DNA from: Opacimonas immobilis
GTDB taxonomy: Bacteria; Pseudomonadota; Gammaproteobacteria; Enterobacterales; Alteromonadaceae
Direction: 5' to 3'
Assembly: GCF_048282545.1 (NCBI RefSeq)
Contig: NZ_CP182485.1
Coordinates: forward strand, 186,001-250,000
DNA length: 64,000 bases
Position 1 is the stretch's first letter; each line of letters opens with the position of its first letter. A model generated the notes under the pieces. It searched no databases. It was given only the letters and a program-made list of their open reading frames with translations, and had not been told where the DNA came from. The position numbers were made by a program, and so were the translations under genes. Below are positions 8,536 to 17,074 of the stretch, one piece after another.

Positions 8536-9077
8536 ACACTCGCACTGTGAATATGATTCAATTGCCCATGAGCTTGTAATAGAGTATCAGTGACCTCGCG
8601 TACTGCGCCTTGACCACCCTTAGTCATGGTTATCCATTGAGCTTGTTGTTTTACCAAAGGGTGCCCATCGGCAACACTTATGCATAAATTCGACTCAGTA
8701 AACATACCAATATCAGGCATATCATCACCCATGCTTGCTACGTTTGCGCTTGTCAAACCTAGAGTATCTTTCAACGAGGCAAGTGCTTGCGCTTTGTCTT
8801 CGCATCCTTGAATAATGTGTTTCACACCTAGAGCACTCATTCTGTTATGCACTAAAGAGGAAGCGCGTCCAGTGATGATGGCAACCTCTACCCCTATGCT
8901 TTGTAGTGATTTCACGCCATAGCCATCACGGGTATGAAAAGCTTTGAGCTCTTCCCCCTGATTACCTAAATAAATTCGACCGTCAGAAAAGATCCCATCG
9001 ACGTCAAAAGCAATCAGCTTGATCTGAGTTAATTTAGTCGCGACGTCATGAGACAAGTTGGTGTAAAGAGTTTGCAC
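8532..9077 (-). CDS. kdsC: 3-deoxy-D-manno-octulosonate 8-phosphate phosphatase KdsC
   Basis: KdsC dephosphorylates Kdo-8-phosphate in the Kdo branch of LPS synthesis. It is a HAD-family C0 enzyme without a cap, and the nucleophile motif FDVDGIFSDG is clear near the N-terminus. The frame is open upstream to 9149, but that would overlap kdsD by 71 bases. A GTG at 9077, just after the kdsD stop, gives about 181 residues, close to the usual length, and a G-rich stretch (CAGGGG) lies upstream. The GTG start is therefore preferred. Confidence 0.92.
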   Translation of the reverse strand: MQTLYTNLSHDVATKLTQIKLIAFDVDGIFSDGRIYLGNQGEELKAFHTRDGYGVKSLQSIGVEVAIITGRASSLVHNRMSALGVKHIIQGCEDKAQALASLKDTLGLTSANVASMGDDMPDIGMFTESNLCISVADGHPLVKQQAQWITMTKGGQGAVREVTDTLLQAHGQLNHIHSASV

Positions 9078-9078
9078 G

Positions 9079-10047
9079 TTAAACGACCCCTGCCTTGAGA
9101 AGCATGTGCATATTAAATGCACCGACAATGTTGTGTTCCTGATCGACAACTAATAAGGCCGTTATTTGCTTTTGTTGCATGATATTTAAGGCGTCTACGG
9201 CAAGCATTTCTGGTGAAACTGTAATCGGATTAGCTGTCATTACGTTTTCGACTACGCTGCGATGTATATCGATTTTTTGATCCAAGACACGGCGCAAATC
9301 ACCGTCTGTAAAAATTCCCTTTAAGCGTTCATCAGCAACCACGCCAGTCATTCCTAAGCCTTTTCTACTAATTTCTAGTAAGGCCTCAGTAATCAAAGTA
9401 TCCGTGTTTACACTTGGTATTTCTTCTCCACGCAACATGATATCACTGCAGCGTAGCAATAATTTTCGACCAAGAGAACCTCCAGGATGTGACAAGGCAA
9501 AATCTTCAGAGGTAAATCCTTTAGCATCTAGCAACGCAATGGCCAATGCATCTCCAAGTACCAAGGTAACGGTTGTTGAAGTCGTTGGTGCCAGGCCAAG
9601 AGAACACGCTTCAGCTGGCACCGGAATGGTGAGTACTAACTCAGCGTGTTGAGCAAGAGTTGATTCAGCTTGCTGAGTTATAGCAATGTAGGGAATATTG
9701 AGTCTTTTGAGAACAGGTAATAATCCGAGTAACTCTTGTGTTTCGCCCGAATTAGAAATGGCGATCACCACATCGTTGGCGCTTAGCATTCCTAAATCAC
9801 CATGATTCGCTTCACCAGGGTGAACAAAAAACGCTGGAGTACCAGTACTGGCAAGCGTTGCTGCGATCTTCGAACCGATGTGTCCAGACTTACCCATGCC
9901 CGAGACAACGACTTTGCCCTGACAATCTTTTAGTAACTGACAAGCCGCAACAAAGGTTTCGTCTAAGACCTTAGGTAACTCAGCAAGCCCTTTCGCTTCG
10001 GTTGCGATGACTTGCTTGGCAGATTGAATAAAGTGATGCTCAGACAT
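9079..10047 (-). CDS. kdsD: D-arabinose 5-phosphate isomerase KdsD
   Basis: This is a 322-residue protein with an N-terminal SIS sugar-isomerase domain (VVSGMGKSGHIGSKIAATLASTGTPA at about 46-72) and two C-terminal CBS domains. It makes arabinose 5-phosphate from ribulose 5-phosphate, the first committed substrate for Kdo. It is followed directly by kdsC, and the two act in the same pathway. The upstream neighbour is the antiporter yrbG, as in E. coli. Confidence 0.96.
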   Translation of the reverse strand: MSEHHFIQSAKQVIATEAKGLAELPKVLDETFVAACQLLKDCQGKVVVSGMGKSGHIGSKIAATLASTGTPAFFVHPGEANHGDLGMLSANDVVIAISNSGETQELLGLLPVLKRLNIPYIAITQQAESTLAQHAELVLTIPVPAEACSLGLAPTTSTTVTLVLGDALAIALLDAKGFTSEDFALSHPGGSLGRKLLLRCSDIMLRGEEIPSVNTDTLITEALLEISRKGLGMTGVVADERLKGIFTDGDLRRVLDQKIDIHRSVVENVMTANPITVSPEMLAVDALNIMQQKQITALLVVDQEHNIVGAFNMHMLLKAGVV

Positions 10048-10084
10048 AATTTTCCCTTGTTCCTAATTCGGCTTATGCTGCTTA

Positions 10085-11041
10085 TTATGCGAACAACAGG
10101 ACTTGATATGCAATAAAACAAGCAAACAAAATCGCTCCTTCAAAGCGATTGATGCGTCTAGTACCGACAAAATTAAAACTAAAAATAAGTAAAACAACGG
10201 TCAAACTCAACATGACCAACAAATCTCTACCTGCTGCATTTGGGTCAAACATACCAGGCGCAAAGACCGCCGGCATGCCCAGCACCGCGAGTAAATTGAA
10301 AATATTTGAGCCAATAATATTACCCATGGCTAAGTCATCTTCTCCTTTGAGAACTCCAGCCACACATGCAGCGAGTTCTGGCAAGCTGGTACCAATCGCG
10401 ATGATCGTTAAACCAATAACCAAATCACTAATACCTAAGTATTTGGCGATGAAGACGGCAGATTCGACCAAAAAATGAGCGGATAAAGGTAACATAACCA
10501 AACCGACAATCACCCACATGACGGCTATAGACGTATTAACGTCAGAGGGTATTTCGGTTTCATTTTCGCTCACAAGTGGATCGTTTTTGTCTACTTTCAT
10601 TGACAACACGCCCATACCAATAAGTACTAAGCCAAACATGACTAACAAAATGACACCTTCGTAAAAGGCAAACACACCATCATGTAAAAACCAGGCCGCC
10701 ACCAAACACACAAAAAATAACACTGGAAATTCACGTTTTAAGGTGCCAGAAGAAACGAGTAAAGGCTTGATTAAAGCCGTGATCCCCAAAACTAAGGATA
10801 TATTGGTGATATTTGAGCCTATCGCATTACCAATCGCGGTATTCGGGGAACCGCCTACTGAAGCGGTTGCCGACACGACAATCTCTGGTGCGGAGGACCC
10901 CATGGCCACAATAGTTAACCCAATCATCATAGGTGAAACACCCAGATTTTTGGCTAGCGCTGAGGCCCCGTGGACAAAGCGATCAGCACTCCAACTAAGC
11001 ACTAGAAGACCGGCGATAAAAATCCCAATTTGTATTAACAC
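10085..11041 (-). CDS. yrbG: Calcium/sodium antiporter family protein YrbG
   Basis: This is a 318-residue inner-membrane protein of the CaCA superfamily with about ten helices. The two inverted alpha-repeats are visible as GLTIVAMGSSAPE (near residue 42) and GLTIIAIGTSLPE (near residue 210), each with the ion-binding S/T-x-PE core. A charged cytoplasmic loop separates the halves. YrbG is the conserved first gene of the kds-lpt-rpoN block, although its link to LPS synthesis is unexplained. Confidence 0.94.
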   Translation of the reverse strand: MLIQIGIFIAGLLVLSWSADRFVHGASALAKNLGVSPMMIGLTIVAMGSSAPEIVVSATASVGGSPNTAIGNAIGSNITNISLVLGITALIKPLLVSSGTLKREFPVLFFVCLVAAWFLHDGVFAFYEGVILLVMFGLVLIGMGVLSMKVDKNDPLVSENETEIPSDVNTSIAVMWVIVGLVMLPLSAHFLVESAVFIAKYLGISDLVIGLTIIAIGTSLPELAACVAGVLKGEDDLAMGNIIGSNIFNLLAVLGMPAVFAPGMFDPNAAGRDLLVMLSLTVVLLIFSFNFVGTRRINRFEGAILFACFIAYQVLLFA

Positions 11042-11182
11042 GCGAGCAAAATCCTTGAATAAAATGTATTAATGGTGAACATTTTGTCTAAATCAACGGT
11101 CTATGAACCATATGAATGTATAATAACGTAAAATACACTCGGTTGGCGATTTATCTTAGACAAACCTTGTAACTTTTAAGAT

Positions 11183-11212
11183 TTGCCCCATGTACCTGTC
11201 TTGTCGCATAAT
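11183..11212 (+). promoter_or_regulatory. Candidate sigma-70 promoter for the mla operon
   Basis: TTGCCC (11183-11188) and CATAAT (11207-11212) are separated by 18 bases, about 60 bases upstream of mlaF. Another TATAAT lies at 11119-11124 but has no good -35 partner at the right spacing. The whole 230-base divergent region (11042-11271) must hold promoters for both yrbG and mlaF. Confidence 0.35.
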
Positions 11213-11271
11213 ATAGACAAACATAACAGCAATGCACACCTCCAATTAAGGTTAAGGAACCACCTGTATTC

Positions 11272-12096
11272 ATGAGTAACTCATCTACACTAGTGTCCGT
11301 TGAAAACTTGCGTTTTTTACGTGGTAATCGCGTTATTTACGACGGTATTAACCTCACTATTGAAAAAGGTAAAATTACCGCGATAATGGGTCCCAGCGGA
11401 ATAGGCAAAACCACCTTAATGAAATTAATTGGTGGGCAACTCAAACCAGACAGTGGTGATATACGTTATGCCGGTAATTCTATTCCCCAGATGTCACGAA
11501 GGGAACTTTACAAAACCCGCAAAAAAATGAGCATGCTGTTCCAATCTGGCGCGTTGTTTACTGATATTTCGGTGTTCGATAATGTGGCATTTGCCTTGCG
11601 CGAGCACACCAAACTCGATGAGGACATCATTCGCACCTTAGTCTATCTGAAACTTGAAGCCGTTGGCCTGCGTGGAGCGGCTGATTTAATGCCCAGTGAA
11701 CTTTCCGGTGGCATGGCACGGCGTGCAGCTCTAGCACGAGCCATTGCGCTCGATCCTGAGCTCATCATGTATGACGAGCCATTTGCCGGACAAGACCCGA
11801 TATCTATGGGCGTATTGGTTAAGCTTATCAAAGCGCTGAGCAGTGCTTTAGATTTGACGAGTATTGTGGTAACCCATGATGTCTCTGAAGTACTCGACAT
11901 TGCAGATTATGTGTATATTCTTGCCAACCAAAAAATCATCGGCGAAGGAACACCCTCACAAATTAAGGCTTCTGACTCGGCACTAGTTCAGCAATTTTTG
12001 CAGGGTGAAGCAGATGGCCCTGTGCCGTTTCATTTCCCTGCAGACAATTTATTTAATACCTTGTTAGGCACCGCTCAGCAGGGAGTGAAAAAATGA
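11272..12096 (+). CDS. mlaF: Phospholipid-trafficking ABC ATPase MlaF
   Basis: This is a 274-residue ABC ATPase with Walker A GPSGIGKTT and the signature LSGGMARRAALARAIAL, which is characteristic of MlaF, plus Walker B MYDEPFAGQDP. It drives the MlaFEDB inner-membrane complex that moves phospholipids between the inner membrane and MlaC to keep outer-membrane asymmetry. An in-frame ATG follows a GGTTAAGGAACC leader. The gene overlaps mlaE by 4 bases. All five inner-complex and periplasmic components follow in order; the outer-membrane partner MlaA is not in the window. Confidence 0.97.
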   Translation: MSNSSTLVSVENLRFLRGNRVIYDGINLTIEKGKITAIMGPSGIGKTTLMKLIGGQLKPDSGDIRYAGNSIPQMSRRELYKTRKKMSMLFQSGALFTDISVFDNVAFALREHTKLDEDIIRTLVYLKLEAVGLRGAADLMPSELSGGMARRAALARAIALDPELIMYDEPFAGQDPISMGVLVKLIKALSSALDLTSIVVTHDVSEVLDIADYVYILANQKIIGEGTPSQIKASDSALVQQFLQGEADGPVPFHFPADNLFNTLLGTAQQGVKK

Positions 12097-12869
12097 ACTA
12101 TTTACAATCTATTGGGTACAATACGCTGAATGCCCTAACGGGATTTGGACGTGCTTTATTGATGCTAGTGGGGGCTATTATTGCCGTCCCTCAGCGCAAA
12201 AACATTCGCCTCACCATTCACCAAATATACGTTGTGGGTGTGCAGTCTTTATTGATCATCATGGTATCTGGGTTATTTATCGGTATGGTCATGGCCTTGC
12301 AAGGTTACACTATCCTGGTGAATTACGGCGCAGAAGGCTCACTTGGGCCAATGGTCGCCTTGTCTCTGCTGCGTGAACTGGGCCCCGTCGTCACGGCTTT
12401 GCTGTTTGCTGGTCGGGCAGGTTCGGCGTTAACCGCAGAGATTGGTTTGATGAAGGCCACTGAACAACTCAGCAGTCTTGAGATGATGGCGGTTGACCCA
12501 CTGCGACGGATTATTGCCCCCCGTTTTTGGGCTGGGGTCATTGCCATGCCAATGTTGGCCCTGATTTTTTCTGCAATTGGTATATTAGGCGGACATCTTG
12601 TTGGCGTCGATTGGTTAGGGGTAGATGCGGGTTCATATTGGTCTATAATGCAAGCGACCGTTGAGTGGGATAAAGATGTCGTCAACGGCATAATTAAGAG
12701 TTTTGTTTTTGCAGTTGTCGTCACTTGGATTGCGATTTTTAAAGGGTACGATGCAACTCCCACATCGGAAGGTATTTCTCAAGCCACCACTCAAACTGTT
12801 GTATACTCGTCCCTCGCCGTCCTCGGCTTGGATTTTGTGCTTACTGCACTCATGTTTGGCATAAACTAG
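12093..12869 (+). CDS. mlaE: Phospholipid-trafficking permease MlaE
   Basis: This is a 258-residue integral membrane permease of the MlaE/YrbE family with about five or six hydrophobic segments. The family-typical patch ALSLLRELGPVVTALLFAGRAGSALTAEIGLMK contacts the ATPase. It forms the dimeric core of the Mla transporter with MlaF, MlaB and the MlaD hexamer. Its ATG overlaps the mlaF stop by 4 bases and mlaD starts 8 bases after its end. Confidence 0.97.
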   Translation: MNYLQSIGYNTLNALTGFGRALLMLVGAIIAVPQRKNIRLTIHQIYVVGVQSLLIIMVSGLFIGMVMALQGYTILVNYGAEGSLGPMVALSLLRELGPVVTALLFAGRAGSALTAEIGLMKATEQLSSLEMMAVDPLRRIIAPRFWAGVIAMPMLALIFSAIGILGGHLVGVDWLGVDAGSYWSIMQATVEWDKDVVNGIIKSFVFAVVVTWIAIFKGYDATPTSEGISQATTQTVVYSSLAVLGLDFVLTALMFGIN

Positions 12870-12877
12870 GAGCAACT

Positions 12878-13345
12878 ATGACCACACGTAAAACTGAACT
12901 ATTGGTTGGATTTTTTGTCGTTTTAACGCTTGCAGCTGGGTTGTTATTAGCATTAAAAGTTGCCAATCAAGGGATGTCTGGTTCAGATCAAAGTTATACA
13001 CTTTATGCTAAGTTTGACAATATTGGTGGTTTAAAGCCTCGTTCAGCGGTCAAAGTGGGCGGCGTTACAGTTGGTCGAGTGGAATCGATTTATCTCGACC
13101 AAGATGATTTTACACCGGTGGTGGTATTGAGCATCTCTGAACAATACAACAATTTTCCAGACACGAGTTCTGTTGCTATTTTGACCTCGGGTTTATTAGG
13201 TGAGCAGTACATTGGCTTTCAGCCAGGATTTGCCTTTGATGACCCAGTAGTATTGACCGATGGCGATTTTATTTCAGATACCAAATCAGCATTAGTTCTG
13301 GAAGATTTAATTGGACAATTTTTGTTCAGCCGTGACAGTAACTAA
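12878..13345 (+). CDS. mlaD: MCE-domain lipid-binding protein MlaD
   Basis: This is a 155-residue protein with one N-terminal membrane helix (LLVGFFVVLTLAAGLLLALKVA) and a single MCE domain (about 38-118) with the usual FDNIGGLKPRSAVKVGGVTVGRV start. MlaD hexamers make the lipid channel above the MlaE dimer. The length equals the single-MCE form rather than the multi-MCE YebT/PqiB proteins. A clear GGAG lies upstream of the ATG. Confidence 0.96.
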   Translation: MTTRKTELLVGFFVVLTLAAGLLLALKVANQGMSGSDQSYTLYAKFDNIGGLKPRSAVKVGGVTVGRVESIYLDQDDFTPVVVLSISEQYNNFPDTSSVAILTSGLLGEQYIGFQPGFAFDDPVVLTDGDFISDTKSALVLEDLIGQFLFSRDSN

Positions 13346-13365
13346 GAATATTTAAGGAATTGTTA

Positions 13366-14040
13366 ATGAAGCCTTTTTTCTCACGTATGTTTTGGTCACC
13401 CGTGCTAGGCGCACTTTTTATTTTAAGCCTTGTTTTCAGTAGCGCTAAATTATTTGCTCAACCCGAAGTTCTCAATCCATACGTCATGATTCAAGATGCC
13501 GCATCGGCAACGTTCGGTAGAATGAAAAATGAAAAGGATCTGATCGCTCAAGATCCAGAACATCTTCGCACGATCATGCGTGAAAACCTGCTGCCGTTCA
13601 TCGATTATCGTTTTTCTGCCTTTATGGTCTTGGGCAAAAATGCCCGTAACGTGCCTAAACCTCAACTTGCAGAATTTGTTAATGTCTTCAAAGAATATCT
13701 CGTTACCACTTACGCTAACGCAATGGGGTATTATGATGATCAAACCGTTTCATTTGAACCTGGCGGAGATTATCTGGGTCAAAAAACCATTACGGTACGC
13801 GCTGTAATTCAAGATGATGGACGTCCAGATATAAAGGTAGCTTTTAAAGTTCGGTATGACAGTCGCACTAACTCTTGGAAAGGTTATGATATGGTTGCTG
13901 AAGGGATTAGCCTCTTGTCTTCAAAACGCAGCGAATTTGAAACCATTATCCGCCAAGAAGGCGTTGAAAAAGTGATTACTTTGATGCAAGAAAAAATCAA
14001 CGAACCGATTGTCTTACAAAATACTAACGCGGCACAATAA
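13366..14040 (+). CDS. mlaC: Periplasmic phospholipid-binding protein MlaC
   Basis: This is a protein of about 224 residues with a signal peptide (hydrophobic GALFILSLVFSSAKLFA, likely cleavage after FA) followed by a MlaC/Ttg2 domain. It shuttles phospholipids across the periplasm between MlaA and MlaD. A TTG at 13360 is in frame, but the ATG at 13366 has AAGGA 7 bases upstream and is preferred. Its TAA shares one base with the ATG of mlaB. Confidence 0.94.
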   Translation: MKPFFSRMFWSPVLGALFILSLVFSSAKLFAQPEVLNPYVMIQDAASATFGRMKNEKDLIAQDPEHLRTIMRENLLPFIDYRFSAFMVLGKNARNVPKPQLAEFVNVFKEYLVTTYANAMGYYDDQTVSFEPGGDYLGQKTITVRAVIQDDGRPDIKVAFKVRYDSRTNSWKGYDMVAEGISLLSSKRSEFETIIRQEGVEKVITLMQEKINEPIVLQNTNAAQ

Positions 14041-14324
14041 TGGAACTCAGCTACAGCGAAGAACGATTGAGTATATCTGGAAAATGCTCAAACGCTCAGA
14101 TAACCAGCAATATTACAAGTCAGCTTCCACAAATTCTTAACACAAAGAATCTGCAAGTTGATTTATCCGGGATTGAACTGATTGATAGTGCCGGCCTTGC
14201 TGTACTTTTCAATTTATTACGCGACTGCAAACAACGCAATATAACAGTGCGTTTTGAACGTGTTCCTGATAAATTACGTCATCTTGCAGCGCTATCGAAT
14301 GCCGACGCATTGCTCAACAGCTAG
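14040..14324 (+). CDS. mlaB: STAS-domain protein MlaB
   Basis: This is a 94-residue STAS-domain protein with the conserved loop LIDSAGLAVL (Asp49-Gly52). MlaB binds MlaF and is needed for assembly and ATPase activity of the transporter. The serine in DSAGL matches the position that is Thr in E. coli MlaB and phosphorylated in anti-sigma antagonists; phosphorylation here is unknown. The start overlaps the mlaC stop by one base. Confidence 0.93.
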   Translation: MELSYSEERLSISGKCSNAQITSNITSQLPQILNTKNLQVDLSGIELIDSAGLAVLFNLLRDCKQRNITVRFERVPDKLRHLAALSNADALLNS

Positions 14325-14344
14325 TAAATAGAAAAAGGTTGCCC

Positions 14345-14602
14345 ATGACCAACGAAGAAATCGAACAGCATCTTAAAGAGACTCTAGGATTAGAAGAAGT
14401 GCACGTTAAAAGCGATGGCTCGCACTTCCAAATCATCGCCGTCAGCGACGTATTTGACGAAATGTCACGGGTCAAACGCCAGCAGTTCGTCTACGGACCT
14501 CTGAATGACAAAATTGCCGATGGCTCAATGCATGCGGTATCAATAAAAACATTTAATAAAGCGCAATGGCAAAGGGAAAAGCTATTCAATATGCCCCAGT
14601 AA
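14345..14602 (+). CDS. ibaG: BolA-family protein IbaG
   Basis: This is an 85-residue BolA-like protein with the conserved His near the C-terminal helix (SMHAVSIKTF, His63), the residue that binds a [2Fe-2S] cluster with monothiol glutaredoxin. The FVYGPLND motif is present. IbaG sits between mlaB and murA in many gammaproteobacteria, as here. The frame begins at a TTG at 14339, but the ATG at 14345 has AAGG about 6 bases upstream and gives the typical N-terminus. Confidence 0.94.
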   Translation: MTNEEIEQHLKETLGLEEVHVKSDGSHFQIIAVSDVFDEMSRVKRQQFVYGPLNDKIADGSMHAVSIKTFNKAQWQREKLFNMPQ

Positions 14603-14611
14603 GGTAGAATC

Positions 14612-15874
14612 GTGGATAAACTCGTCATTCAACAAAGCCCACCTTTGCGTGGAGAAGTCGTCATTTCTGGCGCCAAAAACGCGGCATTGCCTCTTTTAAT
14701 GGCATCACTATTGTGCGACTCCCCAATTACGTTTGCTAATGTACCGGTGCTAAGAGACATCAACACCAGTGTTAAGTTACTTGAAGGAATGGGCGTTAAG
14801 GTTGATTATATTGACCCGCACATGTTGCAAATTGACCCAACTGAGCTCAATAGTACGGTAGCGTCTTATGATTTGGTGCGGACTATGCGCGCTTCAATTT
14901 TGGTGTTAGGGCCATTGTTAGCGCGTTATGGTAAAGCGGATGTGTCTTTACCTGGCGGGTGTGCAATAGGTGCAAGACCTGTTGATATTCATCTGACTGG
15001 TCTTGAACAAATGGGCGCCAAGATAGATGTTGAAGATGGCTATATTAAAGCTACGGTTGATGGTCGCTTGCAAGGTTGCAAAATTGTCATGGATATCGTC
15101 AGTGTTGGTGCAACTGAAAACCTCATGATGGCGGCGGCACTTGCCCAAGGTACCACGATTCTAGAAAACGCAGCTCGTGAGCCTGAGATTGTCGATTTAG
15201 CTAATTGTCTAAACGCTATGGGTGGTAAAGTTTCGGGCGCAGGTACGTCTGAAATCGTGATTCAAGGTGTGAAATCTTTATCAGGTTGTCATTATTCTGT
15301 GTTGCCAGATCGTATCGAAACCGGCACATTTTTGGTAGCAGCAGCGGCGACAGGAGGGTCTGTGACCTGCCTCAATGCGGATCCGTCAGCCCTAGATGCC
15401 GTCTTAGCAAAATTGCGACAAGCAGGCGCAACCATTACTACTACCGAAGATACAATTCATCTGGATATGGAGGGTAAACGCCCTACTGCAGTGAACATCA
15501 AAACTGCGCCTCATCCTGCTTTTCCAACCGATATGCAAGCCCAATTTGTAGCATTGAACTGCTTGGCTGAAGGCACTGGCGTGGTGACTGAAACCATTTT
15601 TGAAAACCGGTTTATGCATGTACCCGAATTACAGCGCATGGGCGCTAAGATTAGCCTAGAAGGCAATAGCGCCGTATGCCAAGGCATATCTCAGTTACGC
15701 GGCGCTCCAGTTATGGCGACTGACCTTCGCGCATCAGCCAGTCTAGTCATTGCAGGACTCATGGCAAGTGGCGAAACGCACGTTAACCGAATCTATCATC
15801 TCGACCGAGGTTATGAAGCCATCGAAACCAAATTAGCCAAGTTAGGCGCGATTATTCGACGCGAGAAGGAATAA
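14612..15874 (+). CDS. murA: UDP-N-acetylglucosamine 1-carboxyvinyltransferase MurA
   Basis: MurA adds enolpyruvate from PEP to UDP-GlcNAc, the first committed step of peptidoglycan synthesis. This is a full-length, 420-residue enzyme of the EPSP-synthase fold. The catalytic cysteine, the target of fosfomycin, lies in LPGGCAIGARP (Cys117), and the Lys in ISGAKNAALP (Lys22) is also present. The start is a GTG with AAGG about 7 bases upstream. The last 23 bases overlap the convergent lipoprotein gene on the other strand. Confidence 0.97.
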   Translation: MDKLVIQQSPPLRGEVVISGAKNAALPLLMASLLCDSPITFANVPVLRDINTSVKLLEGMGVKVDYIDPHMLQIDPTELNSTVASYDLVRTMRASILVLGPLLARYGKADVSLPGGCAIGARPVDIHLTGLEQMGAKIDVEDGYIKATVDGRLQGCKIVMDIVSVGATENLMMAAALAQGTTILENAAREPEIVDLANCLNAMGGKVSGAGTSEIVIQGVKSLSGCHYSVLPDRIETGTFLVAAAATGGSVTCLNADPSALDAVLAKLRQAGATITTTEDTIHLDMEGKRPTAVNIKTAPHPAFPTDMQAQFVALNCLAEGTGVVTETIFENRFMHVPELQRMGAKISLEGNSAVCQGISQLRGAPVMATDLRASASLVIAGLMASGETHVNRIYHLDRGYEAIETKLAKLGAIIRREKE

Positions 15875-17009
15875 TCGGCTGAGTATGTTCCCACGCTGTA
15901 GTCAAATCTATTTGATACAGCTGAGGAGCAAACGCTTCATATGCTTCGCGCCATGCATCACACTGAATGTTTTTGGCGTAATTACGTTTCCATGGATCAT
16001 TGACCAAATAGAGTTGGTTTTCCGATACAGCTATGCCTTCTATAGACGCATTGTCTAAAAACTCATACTTGGCACACCCTGCAGGATTAGCCAGTCGATA
16101 ACGTATCTCAGTGCGATAAATCGGTTGAGTAAAATCGCTCAAATCAACCCACCATAATTCATTATCATTGCGCGCAGCAGCAATTAGCCAGGTTTTACCA
16201 CGCCATTGGAACAACTCAATAGCGTTTATCGGATTGGGGCGATTAAGATCATAATTTGGAAAATTTACGCGTTTATTTTTGGCCTTAGCAAACTCATCGC
16301 GCTCCCAAAAATCAGATGAATAATTAATCGTAAAAAGCTGAGCTTGATTATTGTTATCTTTCTCTAAACCCAAATACAGTGTTGATGCGGTTGCCACAAG
16401 CCCTTCAATACCATCGTTGGGCGAGTTCCCAATGTTATCTTTTGGATCAAACTGAACGGCCCTGACCCCTATAACCATCAAGTTATTAGTCAAATTATCA
16501 TATTGTAATCGCACCAATACCGTGGGAAAAGCTGTGGAGCCTGTGGCTTGGTATTGTTGCGCACATTCTGGAGAATAATTGGCAAAACGTGACGCGTCTT
16601 CGGTTACTGTAATGAAGGTATTGTCTTGCAAAGGATCTTTGGCCAATGCCTCCAAATCGGGTCGCACGGTAAAATATTCTGTAAAACAGCTAGTTGCCAA
16701 ATCAGGACTGATTGAGTAAGTCTCAGAAAATGTCACCCTTGCGGTTGTTGGTGCGATAAAATGCAAACGTCGACGGTTTTGCTCGGCCGCACTGGCGTCG
16801 CTGATGGAGACCAGTTGACCATTCCAGAAGGTTAATCCTGAAGGTTGCGGATCAGGAAAATAAGCTTGTTCGATTCGGCTGTCATTCAACCATTGTGCGG
16901 CCAAAACTAATGGGCCTTGATTTGGCTTTTCTGATGGAGCCGTTGATTCTGCTGAGCAACCGGAAAGTAACACTGACACAAGACATAGCTTGAAACATTT
17001 TTGCCACAT
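15852..17009 (-). CDS. Predicted outer-membrane lipoprotein of unknown function
   Basis: This is a 385-residue protein with a type II signal: a short basic N-terminus, a hydrophobic core, and lipobox LSGC with Cys18 followed by Ser, which suggests outer-membrane sorting. The mature part has many Trp and Asp residues and repeated beta-strand-like stretches such as LYLGLEKDNN, ELFQWRGKTWLIAAARND and NQLYLVNDPW. This suggests a beta-propeller of the SdiA-regulated or esterase-like phytase type, but I cannot name a family with confidence. It runs towards murA and overlaps its end by 23 bases, and no terminator is seen between them. Confidence 0.75.
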   Translation of the reverse strand: MWQKCFKLCLVSVLLSGCSAESTAPSEKPNQGPLVLAAQWLNDSRIEQAYFPDPQPSGLTFWNGQLVSISDASAAEQNRRRLHFIAPTTARVTFSETYSISPDLATSCFTEYFTVRPDLEALAKDPLQDNTFITVTEDASRFANYSPECAQQYQATGSTAFPTVLVRLQYDNLTNNLMVIGVRAVQFDPKDNIGNSPNDGIEGLVATASTLYLGLEKDNNNQAQLFTINYSSDFWERDEFAKAKNKRVNFPNYDLNRPNPINAIELFQWRGKTWLIAAARNDNELWWVDLSDFTQPIYRTEIRYRLANPAGCAKYEFLDNASIEGIAVSENQLYLVNDPWKRNYAKNIQCDAWREAYEAFAPQLYQIDLTTAWEHTQPIIPSRVE

Positions 17010-17074
17010 ATTTATCTACTTATTTTTGTTAGTCTTGACATGTTGTTTATTATTGTACATTTATTACTCAAAAC

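Noticed and set aside
11119..11124. TATAAT hexamer as the main mla promoter
   Set aside because: No acceptable -35 hexamer lies 16-18 bases upstream. The pair at 11183-11212 is better placed.
12323..12763. A 146-codon open frame antisense to mlaE
   Set aside because: It is inside a conserved membrane protein gene. The predicted peptide is rich in Ser, Pro and Ala, as expected for the reverse complement of hydrophobic codons.
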